Positions 16,789-28,446 of a stretch of 64,000 nucleotides of DNA are shown piece after piece (the stretch's first letter is position 1; every line of letters begins with the position of its first letter). The stretch is taken from contig NZ_CP094351.1 in the NCBI RefSeq assembly GCF_022807995.1, forward strand, positions 2,387,001 through 2,451,000. The letters run 5' to 3'. This DNA comes from Pseudomonas orientalis. Lineage in GTDB: Bacteria > Pseudomonadota > Gammaproteobacteria > Pseudomonadales > Pseudomonadaceae. A program made the position numbers and the translations under genes. A model generated the notes under the pieces. The model did not search any database. It was given only the letters and a program-made list of their open reading frames with translations, and was not told the DNA's origin.

Positions 16789-17688
16789 CTATTTTTTCGA
16801 CCGGCGATTAGCTGCCGTGTCGTAGGCCAGAAGGCACATTAATAGGCCTGTGGTAGAGATAACTAATGTAAGAGAAAAGGCGGGAATGGTTTTCCCATTG
16901 ATGAATAGACCAATGACCAGTAGGGTAAAAGGGAGAATAAACTGTAAAAAACCAGTGAAGGATAATGGTATTTTTCCGGTGGCGAACGAAAGCATCAAGA
17001 GCGGCGTGACTGATACGACACCCGTTAGCCAAATAAGCGGGGTTGTGCGGGGTGCTATTTCGCTCGGCCATATAATAGGGTAGTCAAAGAGCCAAATGGC
17101 GACGACTAAGCAGCCGCTCAGAAAGAAAGTTTCCAAGAATAATCCGGTCGCTGCGTTTAAGGGTGTACATTTTTTCAAGTAGGTGTAAGTTCCCCATGTT
17201 GTGGCAATTAATAAGTAGGTCCAGTGGCTAAGGTTTTCGCTGAGAATTATTAGAATTAATATTGCGCCGAATGCGACGCCAATAGAAAGAATTTTGGTGG
17301 GGGACAGGGGGTCATGATAGATTAGCGCCCCCAACGCAATGGATATGAAAGGTGCTAATAAGTAACCAATTCCACTTTCCAAAATGTAGCCATTAATTGA
17401 GGCTCCTATAAAGACCGCCCAATTGGTGGCTATAACAAGGGGAGCGATGCTGTGCAGGGCGATCAGCTTCATTGTGATGTACTTTGCCTGGCTGACACGT
17501 CGGAAAACAAGAAGAAATACAGCGAGAAGAATGCAGGACAGGGCGACTCTGTAAGCGACTAGCGTCGTGGGCGGTACTTCGCCAAGCGCTCTCCAGTAAA
17601 GAGAGGACGCGCCTAGAATCAGATTTGCGAATCCAGACAATACAATCGCCGAAAAATGAGTGGCAGAAGGCGCCCGCTGTGTTTTCAT
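16789..17688 (-). CDS. EamA/RarD-like DMT-superfamily transporter
   Basis: A 299-residue membrane protein with about ten hydrophobic segments in two repeats of five. The SSLYWRALGEVPPTTLVAYR segment resembles the start of RarD-type EamA proteins, which export amino acids or other metabolites. It lies 6 bp after the methyltransferase gene and 12 bp before the oxidase gene. Its Shine-Dalgarno is weak, so translational coupling to the upstream gene is likely. Base composition is clearly AT-richer than the surrounding chromosome. A role in exporting the operon's product is inference. Confidence 0.85.
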   Translation of the reverse strand: MKTQRAPSATHFSAIVLSGFANLILGASSLYWRALGEVPPTTLVAYRVALSCILLAVFLLVFRRVSQAKYITMKLIALHSIAPLVIATNWAVFIGASINGYILESGIGYLLAPFISIALGALIYHDPLSPTKILSIGVAFGAILILIILSENLSHWTYLLIATTWGTYTYLKKCTPLNAATGLFLETFFLSGCLVVAIWLFDYPIIWPSEIAPRTTPLIWLTGVVSVTPLLMLSFATGKIPLSFTGFLQFILPFTLLVIGLFINGKTIPAFSLTLVISTTGLLMCLLAYDTAANRRSKK

Positions 17689-17694
17689 GATTTT

Positions 17695-18549
17695 TTATGT
17701 CGAATGATAAAATTCAATGATTTCGTAAGACCAGAAAATAGTGCCATTTTTGTCGGTGGCGTATGACGCCAGATCATGATTCGCCCAATGTTGGAATTCT
17801 CTTTTTAAAAGCTTGCTTGTCATCTGCCATTGGTCAGAATAATACAGGAGTGGAAGCGTATGGCGTTCCATGAGTCTATAAATCAACGGGGGCGCGCCGT
17901 GATGCGTTTCCTTGTACCTATCCAATACGTCACGAATTCCGACTAAAGAATTAAGGCCCACAATGGCCCTTCCCGAAGGCGCCAGGTATCTTGGAAGATC
18001 ATCGAGAAATTGGGCGATGACTTTTTCTCCATAGAACATCGCTTGAATGGGCAACTGCCCCGTCTGCGTGATGATCTCCAAACGCTGGGTGAGTGATGGA
18101 GAGGGGGTTCGCCAGCCTGGCGGGTTAAAGATGATTGTTTCAAATTGTCTTTCAGGAAGATTGTTGAATAGGTCACACGCATAAAAAGAAATGGCAGGGT
18201 GTTTGAAGTTTAAATGCTCGTGAAGTTTTGCCTGTTCAATGGCCTGTTCGGAAATATCCGTGGCGACAATGTCGTGGCCGCCAAGCTTGCGTATCAATAA
18301 TGCGTGGACACCACTGCCTGTGCCAATATCAAGGAAGCTTTTGTTTATTCTGTTAGAGCTGAATGAACGCAACAAATAGCAGCCGAGCCTCACGCCCGCG
18401 AGGCTTACTTTAAAGACCTTGGGTGAATGTATTAAATTAAGCTGTAGGCCCAGACCAAAATAAATTGTATACGTGTCACCCGGATATTCCACTTCATCAC
18501 ACTTGAGGTAGTGTTTTCCTGCCAGTCCGTGATCAATAAGCCCTTGCAT
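17695..18549 (-). CDS. Class I SAM-dependent methyltransferase with NPPGW motif
   Basis: A 284-residue protein with SAM motif I (FLDIGTGSGVHALLI), an acidic ribose-binding position (VATDIS) and motif IV NPPGW. The NPPx tetrapeptide is typical of enzymes that methylate nitrogen (PrmC/HemK and DNA N-methyltransferases), so N-methylation of a small molecule or protein is the best guess. GGAG sits nine bases before the ATG, and the start is 2 bp after the stop of the reductase-like gene. The substrate is unknown. The protein was not recognised as any named enzyme. Confidence 0.85.
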   Translation of the reverse strand: MQGLIDHGLAGKHYLKCDEVEYPGDTYTIYFGLGLQLNLIHSPKVFKVSLAGVRLGCYLLRSFSSNRINKSFLDIGTGSGVHALLIRKLGGHDIVATDISEQAIEQAKLHEHLNFKHPAISFYACDLFNNLPERQFETIIFNPPGWRTPSPSLTQRLEIITQTGQLPIQAMFYGEKVIAQFLDDLPRYLAPSGRAIVGLNSLVGIRDVLDRYKETHHGAPPLIYRLMERHTLPLLYYSDQWQMTSKLLKREFQHWANHDLASYATDKNGTIFWSYEIIEFYHST

Positions 18550-18551
18550 CT

Positions 18552-19355
18552 CTATCTGCTCCGCCCCAGTTCTATCGAGCGAGCGCAGGCTTTTTTAAGA
18601 CCTTCTATAATGATGTCTTGCGCTCCTTGAATGTTAAAGTAATCGATTGCTCTGGCAGTCGTTCCGCCGGGTGTCATAACCTTTTCACATAAATTCATCG
18701 CCGGCTCCTTGCATTGTTCTAACGTTGCCGTACTTCCGCGCAGTATTTGCAGGGTTATAGAGGCAGCGCTTGATCTGTCGAAACCAGACGCTACAGCGTA
18801 TTCAGTGAAGGCTTCGGCAAAATACGCGATATAAGCTGGACCGCCTCCGACCAGAGCGGTGGCGCTGTCGAGCAGTGCCTCATCTTTTACTGCGAGCAAA
18901 TTGCCAAGCTTCGAAAGAAGCTCGTTAACGACAATGATGCTTGCCAGCGTTATTCGAGGTGCGGCAACTAAAATAGTCATCCCTTCATTAATGCCGCAAG
19001 GAAGGTTGGGAATCGTTCGATAGACTTGGGCGCTTTTCAAACGGGCTGTGAGTTCCCAAATACGGACTCCAGCCATCGCTGAAATGATGACGCCTGTGTA
19101 CTGTTCAATGTGAGCATTGCTTTCTGAGAACCTCAAGAAGGCCTGAGGCGGGATCGCCAGAATGATGACATCATCAATTAAAGGATTTGGGAGTTCTTCC
19201 TGTGTTGAAATACCCGCACTTGCAATGCTGGCACGGCGAGTGGGGTCGGTCTCGACGACAGTTATCGACATGTCTGCACTGGAACGCTTTAATCCAAATG
19301 CAATGGCACTGCCCATATGCCCACCACCGACGATCATGATATTCGTTGCTGACAT
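18552..19355 (-). CDS. Pyrroline-5-carboxylate reductase-like protein
   Basis: A 267-residue protein of the ProC family: N-terminal NAD(P) motif (IMIVGGGHMGSAIA) and the C-terminal dimer domain with ALVGGGPAY (canonical ALSGSGPAY) and KVMTPGGTT (canonical VTSPGGTT). ProC reduces the cyclic imine pyrroline-5-carboxylate to proline. The substitutions in both signature blocks, the AT-rich composition and the operon partners argue that this copy serves another cyclic imine rather than housekeeping proline synthesis. GGAGGGG lies upstream of the ATG at 19355. It is the first gene of the four-gene operon. Confidence 0.87.
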   Translation of the reverse strand: MSATNIMIVGGGHMGSAIAFGLKRSSADMSITVVETDPTRRASIASAGISTQEELPNPLIDDVIILAIPPQAFLRFSESNAHIEQYTGVIISAMAGVRIWELTARLKSAQVYRTIPNLPCGINEGMTILVAAPRITLASIIVVNELLSKLGNLLAVKDEALLDSATALVGGGPAYIAYFAEAFTEYAVASGFDRSSAASITLQILRGSTATLEQCKEPAMNLCEKVMTPGGTTARAIDYFNIQGAQDIIIEGLKKACARSIELGRSR

Positions 19356-19496
19356 GATGATCCCCTCCGGCACGATTACGCTGTTGGGTTGGCTAAAACG
19401 TCAGCTTTGTGCGGAATCGGATCTATATCAAATCTTTGGCTTCCTAAAATCATGTAGGACGTTTCTGGTGATTTCAGGCCCAACGGCCAGTCTCCG

Positions 19497-19513
19497 GAGC
19501 CGGGCGGACATCC
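19497..19513. repeat. Right direct repeat at island edge
   Basis: GAGCCGGGCGGACATCC matches 15592-15608 at 16 of 17 positions in the same orientation. It lies between the AT-rich operon and the stop codon of hglS, so the pair brackets the operon. It may be an integration scar or two copies of an unrelated short repeat. Confidence 0.6.
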
Positions 19514-19517
19514 TGTC

Positions 19518-20894
19518 TTATACCAGCAGCACCCTCATGCACTCATCCACGGAACGCTGCTGCGTCTCGCCATACAGCTGCAATTCGTCAAGCGTGCTGC
19601 GGCCCAGCGCCTGCTCGAACTCTGTTCTGTTTGAATGGGCCGCATAGTGGCTCTGCGCGGTATCGCCCAGGTTGGACTGGAAGATCCCGGCTGCGCTTAC
19701 CGGCAGGAAGTCCTCGTACACCAGTGGTTCCACCTCCACGTGCCCTGCGCTGAGCAATGCCTGCAGCGTGCGCGGCTGGTCGGGCTGGCGGCGGGCCGCG
19801 AGGCCTTGTGCGCTGGGGAAATAGCGAAAGTAGGCCAGGCCTTGCTCGCGCATCTGCGCGTGGTTGTCCGGGAATGCCTGGAAGTATTGCGCCATCAATT
19901 GCTCATAGCGCGCGGCATTGGCCTCGTTGGGGAACGCGCCGAGTTCATCGCGGGCAGCATTGAGCAATTGGTCGTACAGAGCGCGCCCCTTGGGCGTCAG
20001 CGCGATGCCGCGTTGTTCGATTTCACCGAAGCGCGCGCTGTGGCTGCCCAGGGCATCGGTAAAGGCGATGGGTTCGTCGAGCGCCTTGAAACTGGTCTGG
20101 CGCAGCAGGATCGGGCAATTGCGTCGCGGTGGGCCTTCGATCACGGCTTTGGGGGTGATGCCGTTGGCGGGCATGGCGGCCTGCACCTGATCGATGTCCA
20201 GGGTACGCGGGGTGAGGTGATTGATGTGCGGGCCCTTGAAGGCCACCACGTCGGCGATCAGGCGATGCTGGTCGCTGAGTTGCCGATACTGTTCGGCCGT
20301 GACGGTGGCGCTGTGGTGCCAGCGAAAGGTCTCCAGCGCCTGGCGGATAAAAGCCTGGGCATCGTCGGCATCGAGGCCGCCGTCGGTTTCGGCCTGCTCG
20401 ATCAACGCCAGGGCGCCTGGGGTGAAGATCGAGCGCTTGGCCAGGGCGGTTTCGGCGAAGCTGCGCAGCGCGGGGTTTTCGATCAGTTCCAGGCGCAGCA
20501 ACGAGGTGAACACGCGAAAGGGGCTGGCTTGCAGTGACTGCTCATGCACGGCGCGAAAGGCGGTGGAATGCACCGGCACGCCAGCCGGCGTCAGGTCGTA
20601 GTAACCTACGGGTTGCATGCCCATCACTGCAAACAGGCGGCTGATGGTCGCCAGTTCGGCGGCGGTGCCCAGGCGTATCGCACCGTGGCGCTCCATGCCC
20701 AGGCGCTGGATTTCGCCGGTGCGGCGCAGGTGCTCGGCCAGGCTCTGGTCGCTCTCCAGCACCCGCGCATTGGTCTGCGCCACCAGTTCCAGCAGCGACC
20801 CGTACAACGGAACTTCATCCTGGTACATGTCGGACATGGCCCTGGAAAAGCCCTTGCGGATCTCGTCGGGGCTGACATGGGCAGTGACGAACAT
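19518..20894 (-). CDS. hglS: 2-oxoadipate dioxygenase/decarboxylase (DUF1338, HglS/YdcJ)
   Basis: A 458-residue DUF1338 protein. In P. putida, HglS converts 2-oxoadipate to D-2-hydroxyglutarate in lysine catabolism, using Fe(II). The key residues are visible: His70 and Arg74 in RHGAIRLG, His226 in GPHINHLTPR, and the glutamate ligand in RFGEIEQRG (about 293), nearly matching the known numbering. AGGAA precedes the ATG at 20894. It stands alone, with hglS on the minus strand and a porin gene divergent from it. Confidence 0.9.
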   Translation of the reverse strand: MFVTAHVSPDEIRKGFSRAMSDMYQDEVPLYGSLLELVAQTNARVLESDQSLAEHLRRTGEIQRLGMERHGAIRLGTAAELATISRLFAVMGMQPVGYYDLTPAGVPVHSTAFRAVHEQSLQASPFRVFTSLLRLELIENPALRSFAETALAKRSIFTPGALALIEQAETDGGLDADDAQAFIRQALETFRWHHSATVTAEQYRQLSDQHRLIADVVAFKGPHINHLTPRTLDIDQVQAAMPANGITPKAVIEGPPRRNCPILLRQTSFKALDEPIAFTDALGSHSARFGEIEQRGIALTPKGRALYDQLLNAARDELGAFPNEANAARYEQLMAQYFQAFPDNHAQMREQGLAYFRYFPSAQGLAARRQPDQPRTLQALLSAGHVEVEPLVYEDFLPVSAAGIFQSNLGDTAQSHYAAHSNRTEFEQALGRSTLDELQLYGETQQRSVDECMRVLLV

Positions 20895-21181
20895 AGAAAA
20901 ATTCCTGATGGCGGTGAGGATAACAGTGGCCGTGTCCCGATTTTGTTGAGCGCCACGCCGGCTTGCAAACGAAGATTCCTCTGGACTTCATTCTGCAAAT
21001 GAATGAGATGACATGAATATGACCAAAATCCGCTGCACGGAAATTTCATATTCACGCGCTTTTCCTAACTAATTCTTCACGGAGCCCGCCCCGGCCGGCG
21101 TGAAAGAATCGTCACGTTCGCAGGGATGAAAACGTCGTTTCGCCATCGCTCACATAAAAAAATATTCAGGGGCCGTCGTTA
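20895..21181. promoter_or_regulatory. Divergent hglS/porin promoter region with a dyad
   Basis: The 287-bp region between hglS (minus) and the porin gene (plus) contains an inverted repeat, TGAATATGA (21014-21022) and TCATATTCA (21046-21054), separated by 23 bases. It could be an operator, but no regulator is known. AGGGG precedes the porin ATG. Confidence 0.4.
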
Positions 21182-22591
21182 ATGAAAATATCTACACTGG
21201 CGTTGTCCATCGGCGCCGCCGCACTTGCACAACAGGCCTGCGCCGATGATTTCGGCCTTGGCGCGCTCGGCACCGGCAACGGGCACAGCGGCTTTCTCGA
21301 AGACAGCCATGCAGCCGTCAGCTCGCGAACCATGTACTACAGCGCTGACAACCGCTCGGGCAGCAATAACGACCTGCGCGAAGCCGCGACCCTGCTGCGT
21401 TTTGACTATAAATCCGGCTACACCCAGGGCACCCTGGGCGTCGGCTTCGATGTCATGGCCTTCGGTGCCTTGCGCCTGGACGGTGGCGATGGGCATACCG
21501 CAGGGCCGGGCCTTGCCGGCAACGGCAACAGCTTCTTCCCGACCAGAAACAACGGCACCGAGCCTGCCGATTCTTTTGGTCGCGCCGCGGGTAACGTGAA
21601 ATTCCGTATCTCCCAGACGGAGTTGCACGTCGGCGGCGGCCTGGCGCCGGTGCTGCCGATCCTGGTTTCCAACGACAGCCGTGTGGCGCCGCAGACCTTT
21701 GACGGGGGCATCCTCACTTCCAACGACATTCCCAATGTCACGTTTACCGGCGGTGAGTTGAATCGCGTCGAGGGCCGTGCCTCCAGCAACTCCACGGGGT
21801 TGAGCGTGGCCGGGGGGACGCGGGACAGCGACAGCTTCAAATTCGGCGGCGTGGACTACAAGCCGTTTGGTGCTTCCGACAACATCGTCGCGAAAAACCT
21901 GACGTTGCAGTACTACTACGCGCAACTGCAGGACTTCTACACACAGAACTACGCGGGCCTGGTCCATGTGCTGCCTCTGGGCAACGACCAATCCTTTAAG
22001 ACCGACCTGCGCTACTTCGACAGCCGCAGCGACGGCAAGAACGGCGAGAGCGGTTACCAGTTCAACAACAATGGCGGCTATGCCCGGCATGCCAACGAAG
22101 TGGACAACAAAACCTACAGCGCCGCCTTCACCTACCAACTGGGCGGCAGCAGCCTGATGCTCGGTCATATTGGCGTGGGTGATGACGGCGGTTTTGTATG
22201 GGTCAACCAGGGCAGCCTTGCCGATCCCCACGCCCAGGGCGCCGGTGGCAGCGACTTCTACCTGTTCACCGATGCGGTGGTCGGGCAGTTTTCCCGTGCG
22301 GGCGAGCAGGTCAACTTCGGCCAGTATGCGTATGACTTCAAGGCCTACGTGCCGGGCCTGAAAGCCTCGGTTGCCTACCTCAACGGCAGCGATATCAAAT
22401 CCAGGGTCGCCGGCGGCCCTGACCAGAAAGAAAACGAAACCGATCTGCGCTTGGACTACGTGGTGCAAGCCGGCCCCCTCAAAGGCTTCGGGACCACCTT
22501 GCGCACCGGCACCTACCATGGCAAAAACACCGGCACCGCCGACCAGGACCAGACCCGCCTGATCTTCAACTACACGTACGCCATCTTCTAA
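21182..22591 (+). CDS. OprD-family outer-membrane porin
   Basis: A 469-residue protein with a signal peptide (MKISTLALSIGAAALAQQACA) and the OprD pattern: N-terminal FLEDSHAAVSSRTMYYSADNR, repeated aromatic beta-strands, and a C-terminal strand ending in phenylalanine (NYTYAIF) as the BAM recognition signal. It should form an 18-stranded specific channel for small carboxylates, amino acids or related solutes. The substrate class cannot be set from sequence. A glycosidase gene follows 69 bp downstream. Confidence 0.92.
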   Translation: MKISTLALSIGAAALAQQACADDFGLGALGTGNGHSGFLEDSHAAVSSRTMYYSADNRSGSNNDLREAATLLRFDYKSGYTQGTLGVGFDVMAFGALRLDGGDGHTAGPGLAGNGNSFFPTRNNGTEPADSFGRAAGNVKFRISQTELHVGGGLAPVLPILVSNDSRVAPQTFDGGILTSNDIPNVTFTGGELNRVEGRASSNSTGLSVAGGTRDSDSFKFGGVDYKPFGASDNIVAKNLTLQYYYAQLQDFYTQNYAGLVHVLPLGNDQSFKTDLRYFDSRSDGKNGESGYQFNNNGGYARHANEVDNKTYSAAFTYQLGGSSLMLGHIGVGDDGGFVWVNQGSLADPHAQGAGGSDFYLFTDAVVGQFSRAGEQVNFGQYAYDFKAYVPGLKASVAYLNGSDIKSRVAGGPDQKENETDLRLDYVVQAGPLKGFGTTLRTGTYHGKNTGTADQDQTRLIFNYTYAIF

Positions 22592-22660
22592 GTCTTCATG
22601 TGCATCCGGGCGTCATTGGGTTCTACACTGCTGCCTATCCGGCAGGCGATGGAGGACTCA

Positions 22661-25297
<2,637 letters not shown>

Positions 25298-25423
25298 GCC
25301 GCACCACTGACTCGCTTTTCTGTAGGAGCTGCATTGCTTGCGACATTGCAGGCAAAAAATCCCGCCACCACAAGGCTTGAATCAGGTAGATTCGCCGGCC
25401 TTACCCTTACAAGGATGTAGATC

Positions 25424-26053
25424 ATGGCAAACCGCGCCATCGTTTCAAGCCCTGCCAACCTGCTGGGCGCATTGCTGGTCAGCGCGGCTGCGCTGCTCGC
25501 CTGCCTGCCGGTTGGCAGCGCCGGTGCGCAGGAGCTGAGGGCAATGTGCCTGGCATGCGATGTCGGCTTTGCGACCGATGCGACTAAATGGGTCAAGAAC
25601 GGCATGTACCGTCTTGACGCCGTGACGCTGACGGATGACGAAAAGGAGATGGGTGCAGAAGCTGACGAGAAACGCAAAATGACCCGGACCAAACCTCTGG
25701 TTCTGGGCATTGATGAAAATGATGCGTTGGTTCAGGCAAGCGTAGACGCAATCGATGCCATGGGTAATTCGGGACGCGATAGCACTGTGTTGGAGCAGCA
25801 GTGGCCCGACCTGACTCGTCGTGCGCGGTACGCATACAGTCTTTTTATGGCTGAAGATCAACCTGTGGACTTTTATAAAGTCTATGTGCGGGTAGGTCGC
25901 AATCAATACATGGTGACGGTTGGCCGGGACGTGGAGAGCGGCGAATTCAAGATGAGACCGGGCCATTGGCGGTTCCTCAATGAATACGGCAACCCGGGTT
26001 CGCCAGAAGAAGTGGCGCAGTTTAAAAAAGTCGAAGCCGCTGCTGGGCGTTGA
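25424..26053 (+). CDS. Exported protein of unknown function
   Basis: A 209-residue protein with an N-terminal signal peptide (hydrophobic GALLVSAAALLACLP, cleavage near GAQ-EL around residue 36). The mature start holds a CLAC motif (cysteines three apart), which might form a disulfide or bind metal. The rest is mixed and charged with no recognised domain. AAGGA lies upstream of the ATG. A strong terminator follows at 26077-26106, so it is probably monocistronic. Not recognised; periplasmic location is inferred. Confidence 0.75.
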   Translation: MANRAIVSSPANLLGALLVSAAALLACLPVGSAGAQELRAMCLACDVGFATDATKWVKNGMYRLDAVTLTDDEKEMGAEADEKRKMTRTKPLVLGIDENDALVQASVDAIDAMGNSGRDSTVLEQQWPDLTRRARYAYSLFMAEDQPVDFYKVYVRVGRNQYMVTVGRDVESGEFKMRPGHWRFLNEYGNPGSPEEVAQFKKVEAAAGR

Positions 26054-26076
26054 TAACGAGGCTAGGGCCAGAAATG

Positions 26077-26106
26077 AAAAATCCCGCCGGAAGGCGGGAT
26101 TTTTTT
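26077..26106. terminator. Bidirectional rho-independent terminator
   Basis: The stem ATCCCGCC / GGCGGGAT (26081-26100) is flanked by A-run and T-run, giving a functional T-tract on both strands. It lies between the convergent exported-protein gene and the SCP2 gene. Confidence 0.9.
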
Positions 26107-26119
26107 GAGCGCGGCGTTA

Positions 26120-26434
26120 TCAGGCCGGGAACAGCTCGCTCAGCTTCATCGCCAGCATCATGTCGCCTTCGGTGCGCAGTTTGCCGCCCATGAAGGCCTG
26201 CATGCCGTCGGTGGAACCGTCGACGATGCCTTCCAGGGTTTCGCTGTCCATGACCAGGGTCACTTGGGCGTCCGGGTTTTCGCCTTCCTGCAGTTCGCAG
26301 GTCTTGTCCTTGACCACCAGCGAGAAGTTCTTGGTGTCGTCGATACGGAAGCCGAATACCAGGTCCAGGCCTTCGGCAGCGCTTGGGTTGAATTTGGCTT
26401 TCATTGCTTCTACGGCTTTAGCTACGTCAGTCAT
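26120..26434 (-). CDS. SCP2 sterol-binding domain protein
   Basis: A 104-residue single-domain protein of the SCP2 family (LVFGFRIDDTKNFSLVVKDKTCEL, then VDGSTDGMQAFMGGKLRTEGDMMLAMKLSELF). These small proteins bind lipids or acyl-CoA in a hydrophobic tunnel; the bacterial role is unclear. AAGGA precedes the ATG. The histidine phosphatase gene lies upstream in the same direction, 56 bp away, and may be cotranscribed. Confidence 0.88.
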   Translation of the reverse strand: MTDVAKAVEAMKAKFNPSAAEGLDLVFGFRIDDTKNFSLVVKDKTCELQEGENPDAQVTLVMDSETLEGIVDGSTDGMQAFMGGKLRTEGDMMLAMKLSELFPA

Positions 26435-26490
26435 GGTTTCGATCCTTAAGGGTAGAGTCCAGTGACCTGGGGGTCACGGTTGGCCGCAGT

Positions 26491-27201
26491 TCATCGGAAA
26501 GTGATGAGCTGCGGCGCCTTCAGCAGTTGCAAGTGGGTATGACTGTTGAAGGAAGCCAGTGCCACCTCGCGACCACGGAATTTCAGCTGGTTGAGCGAGG
26601 TGTTAACAATTTGCCAGTTCAGTTCGAACGCCTGGGCGACCGGCATTCGGGTAATCAGGTGGAGCAGGGCGGTGATGGTGCCGCCGGAGGTGAACACTGC
26701 GATCCTGTGGGCGTTGTCGGCCGCTTCAAGGAGGCGCTGCAAGCCGCCCTCAACCCGTGCGACAAACCCCTGCCAGCTTTCCAGCCCCGGTGGGTCGTAG
26801 GTGCCGGCCAGCCAGCGCTCGATGATCAGGGCGAAGATGCGCTGGAATTCGCTGCGGTTCTGCGCGCCATTGCGCAGGATATGCATGGCGTTGGGTTCGG
26901 CGCCAAGCAGATCGGGGAGCAGGCCGCGAATGATCGCCTCGCCGTCGAATTCGTTGAACGCGCTGTCGATTTCCAGGGGCGGCACCGGCAGGCCGAGGGC
27001 GCTGTATTGATCGAACGCGGCGGTGGCAGTGTGCTGCTGACGGCGCAGATCACCCGACAGGCAACGATCGAAGGTCAGCCCCAGGTCGGCCAGGTGGCGA
27101 CCGAGTACCTGGGCCTGTTCCACACCGACTGGCGACAGAACGTCATAGTCGTCTGCACCGAAGGAGGCCTGGCCATGTCGAATCAGATAGATGCTGCCCA
27201 C
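26491..27201 (-). CDS. Histidine phosphatase (phosphoglycerate mutase-like)
   Basis: A 236-residue enzyme with the branch-1 histidine phosphatase signature LIRHGQASFG (catalytic His), an ERW/EFDGE acid region, and a second histidine context in the C-terminal FTSGGTITALL segment, where SGGT replaces the usual SHGG. The start is GTG at 27201 with GGGAA upstream. The altered second motif makes exact activity uncertain. It is located upstream of the SCP2 gene, transcribed away from sohB. Confidence 0.85.
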   Translation of the reverse strand: MGSIYLIRHGQASFGADDYDVLSPVGVEQAQVLGRHLADLGLTFDRCLSGDLRRQQHTATAAFDQYSALGLPVPPLEIDSAFNEFDGEAIIRGLLPDLLGAEPNAMHILRNGAQNRSEFQRIFALIIERWLAGTYDPPGLESWQGFVARVEGGLQRLLEAADNAHRIAVFTSGGTITALLHLITRMPVAQAFELNWQIVNTSLNQLKFRGREVALASFNSHTHLQLLKAPQLITFR

Positions 27202-27394
27202 GTCCGTTTTCCCGGTACGTTGAAAGTCTGGCGAGGTTATGAGGATGCCCGCGAGCTGTCAATGAAAAAACATACGCTTGTTTTAAAAGCTCGTTGGAGA
27301 TGCGCTGGTGGCGGTTTGGGCACTGGTCCGCAGGCATGGGCGCCGGTATGCTGGGCCATCCGCGCCTGGCGCAGTGCATTCTTTAAGGAGACAT

Positions 27395-28420
27395 ATGGAT
27401 TTTTTGGCCGAATACGCGAGCTTTCTGGCGAAGACCGTCACCCTGGTGGTCGCTATCCTGGTGGTGCTGATCAGCTTCGCGGCCCTGCGCAGCAAAGGCC
27501 GTCGTAAATCCGCCGGCCAGTTGCAGGTCAGCAAGCTGAATGATTTCTACAAGGGCCTGCGCGAGCGCCTGGAATCGAGCCTGCTCGACAAGGACCAGCT
27601 CAAGGCCCTGCGCAAATCCGAAAGCAAGGCCGAAAAAAAGCAGGGCAAGAGCAAACCTGAGGCCAAGCCACGGGTGTTCGTGCTGGATTTCGACGGTGAC
27701 ATCAAGGCCTCGGCCACCGAAAGCCTGCGCCATGAAATCACTGCATTGCTGAGCCTGGCCACTCCCAAGGACGAAGTGGTGCTGCGCCTGGAAAGTGGCG
27801 GCGGCATGGTGCACAGCTACGGCCTGGCGTCGTCGCAACTGGCGCGTATTCGTCAGGCGGGCGTGCCGCTGACCGTGTGCATCGACAAGGTTGCGGCCAG
27901 CGGCGGCTACATGATGGCGTGCATTGGTGAAAAGATTATCAGCGCCCCGTTCGCCATCCTCGGTTCCATCGGCGTGGTGGCGCAGTTGCCCAACGTCAAC
28001 CGTTTGCTGAAAAAGCACGATATCGACGTTGAGGTGCTGACCGCCGGCGAATACAAACGCACCCTCACGGTGTTTGGCGAAAACACCGAGAAGGGCCGCG
28101 AGAAGTTCCAGGAAGACCTGGACATCACGCACCAGCTGTTCAAGAACTTCGTCTCGCGTTATCGCCCGCAGTTGGCGATTGACGAGGTCGCCACCGGAGA
28201 AGTCTGGTTGGGTGTTGCCGCCCTCGACAAGCAACTGGTCGACGAACTGCAGACCAGCGACGAATACCTCGCCACCAAAGCCAAAACCGCCGAGGTGTTC
28301 CATCTGCACTATGCCGAGCGTAAGAGCCTGCAGGAGCGCGTAGGGCTGGCGGCAAGTGGTTCGGTGGATCGAGTGTTGCTGACCTGGTGGAGCCGGTTGA
28401 CCCAGCAGCGGTTCTGGTAA
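27395..28420 (+). CDS. sohB: Inner-membrane serine protease SohB (S49 family)
   Basis: A 341-residue S49 peptidase. Residues 1-30 form a membrane anchor (TVTLVVAILVVLISFAAL). The protease domain carries the nucleophile in KVAASGGYM (Ser169) and the general-base lysine in GEYKRTL (Lys221), the Ser-Lys dyad of signal-peptide peptidases. SohB-type length and single protease domain distinguish it from the longer SppA. AAGGAG precedes the ATG. It probably degrades membrane or signal-peptide fragments in the periplasm. It is divergent from the histidine phosphatase gene. Confidence 0.93.
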   Translation: MDFLAEYASFLAKTVTLVVAILVVLISFAALRSKGRRKSAGQLQVSKLNDFYKGLRERLESSLLDKDQLKALRKSESKAEKKQGKSKPEAKPRVFVLDFDGDIKASATESLRHEITALLSLATPKDEVVLRLESGGGMVHSYGLASSQLARIRQAGVPLTVCIDKVAASGGYMMACIGEKIISAPFAILGSIGVVAQLPNVNRLLKKHDIDVEVLTAGEYKRTLTVFGENTEKGREKFQEDLDITHQLFKNFVSRYRPQLAIDEVATGEVWLGVAALDKQLVDELQTSDEYLATKAKTAEVFHLHYAERKSLQERVGLAASGSVDRVLLTWWSRLTQQRFW

Positions 28421-28446
28421 CCCGCTTCTGAAAACACCGGTGAACC

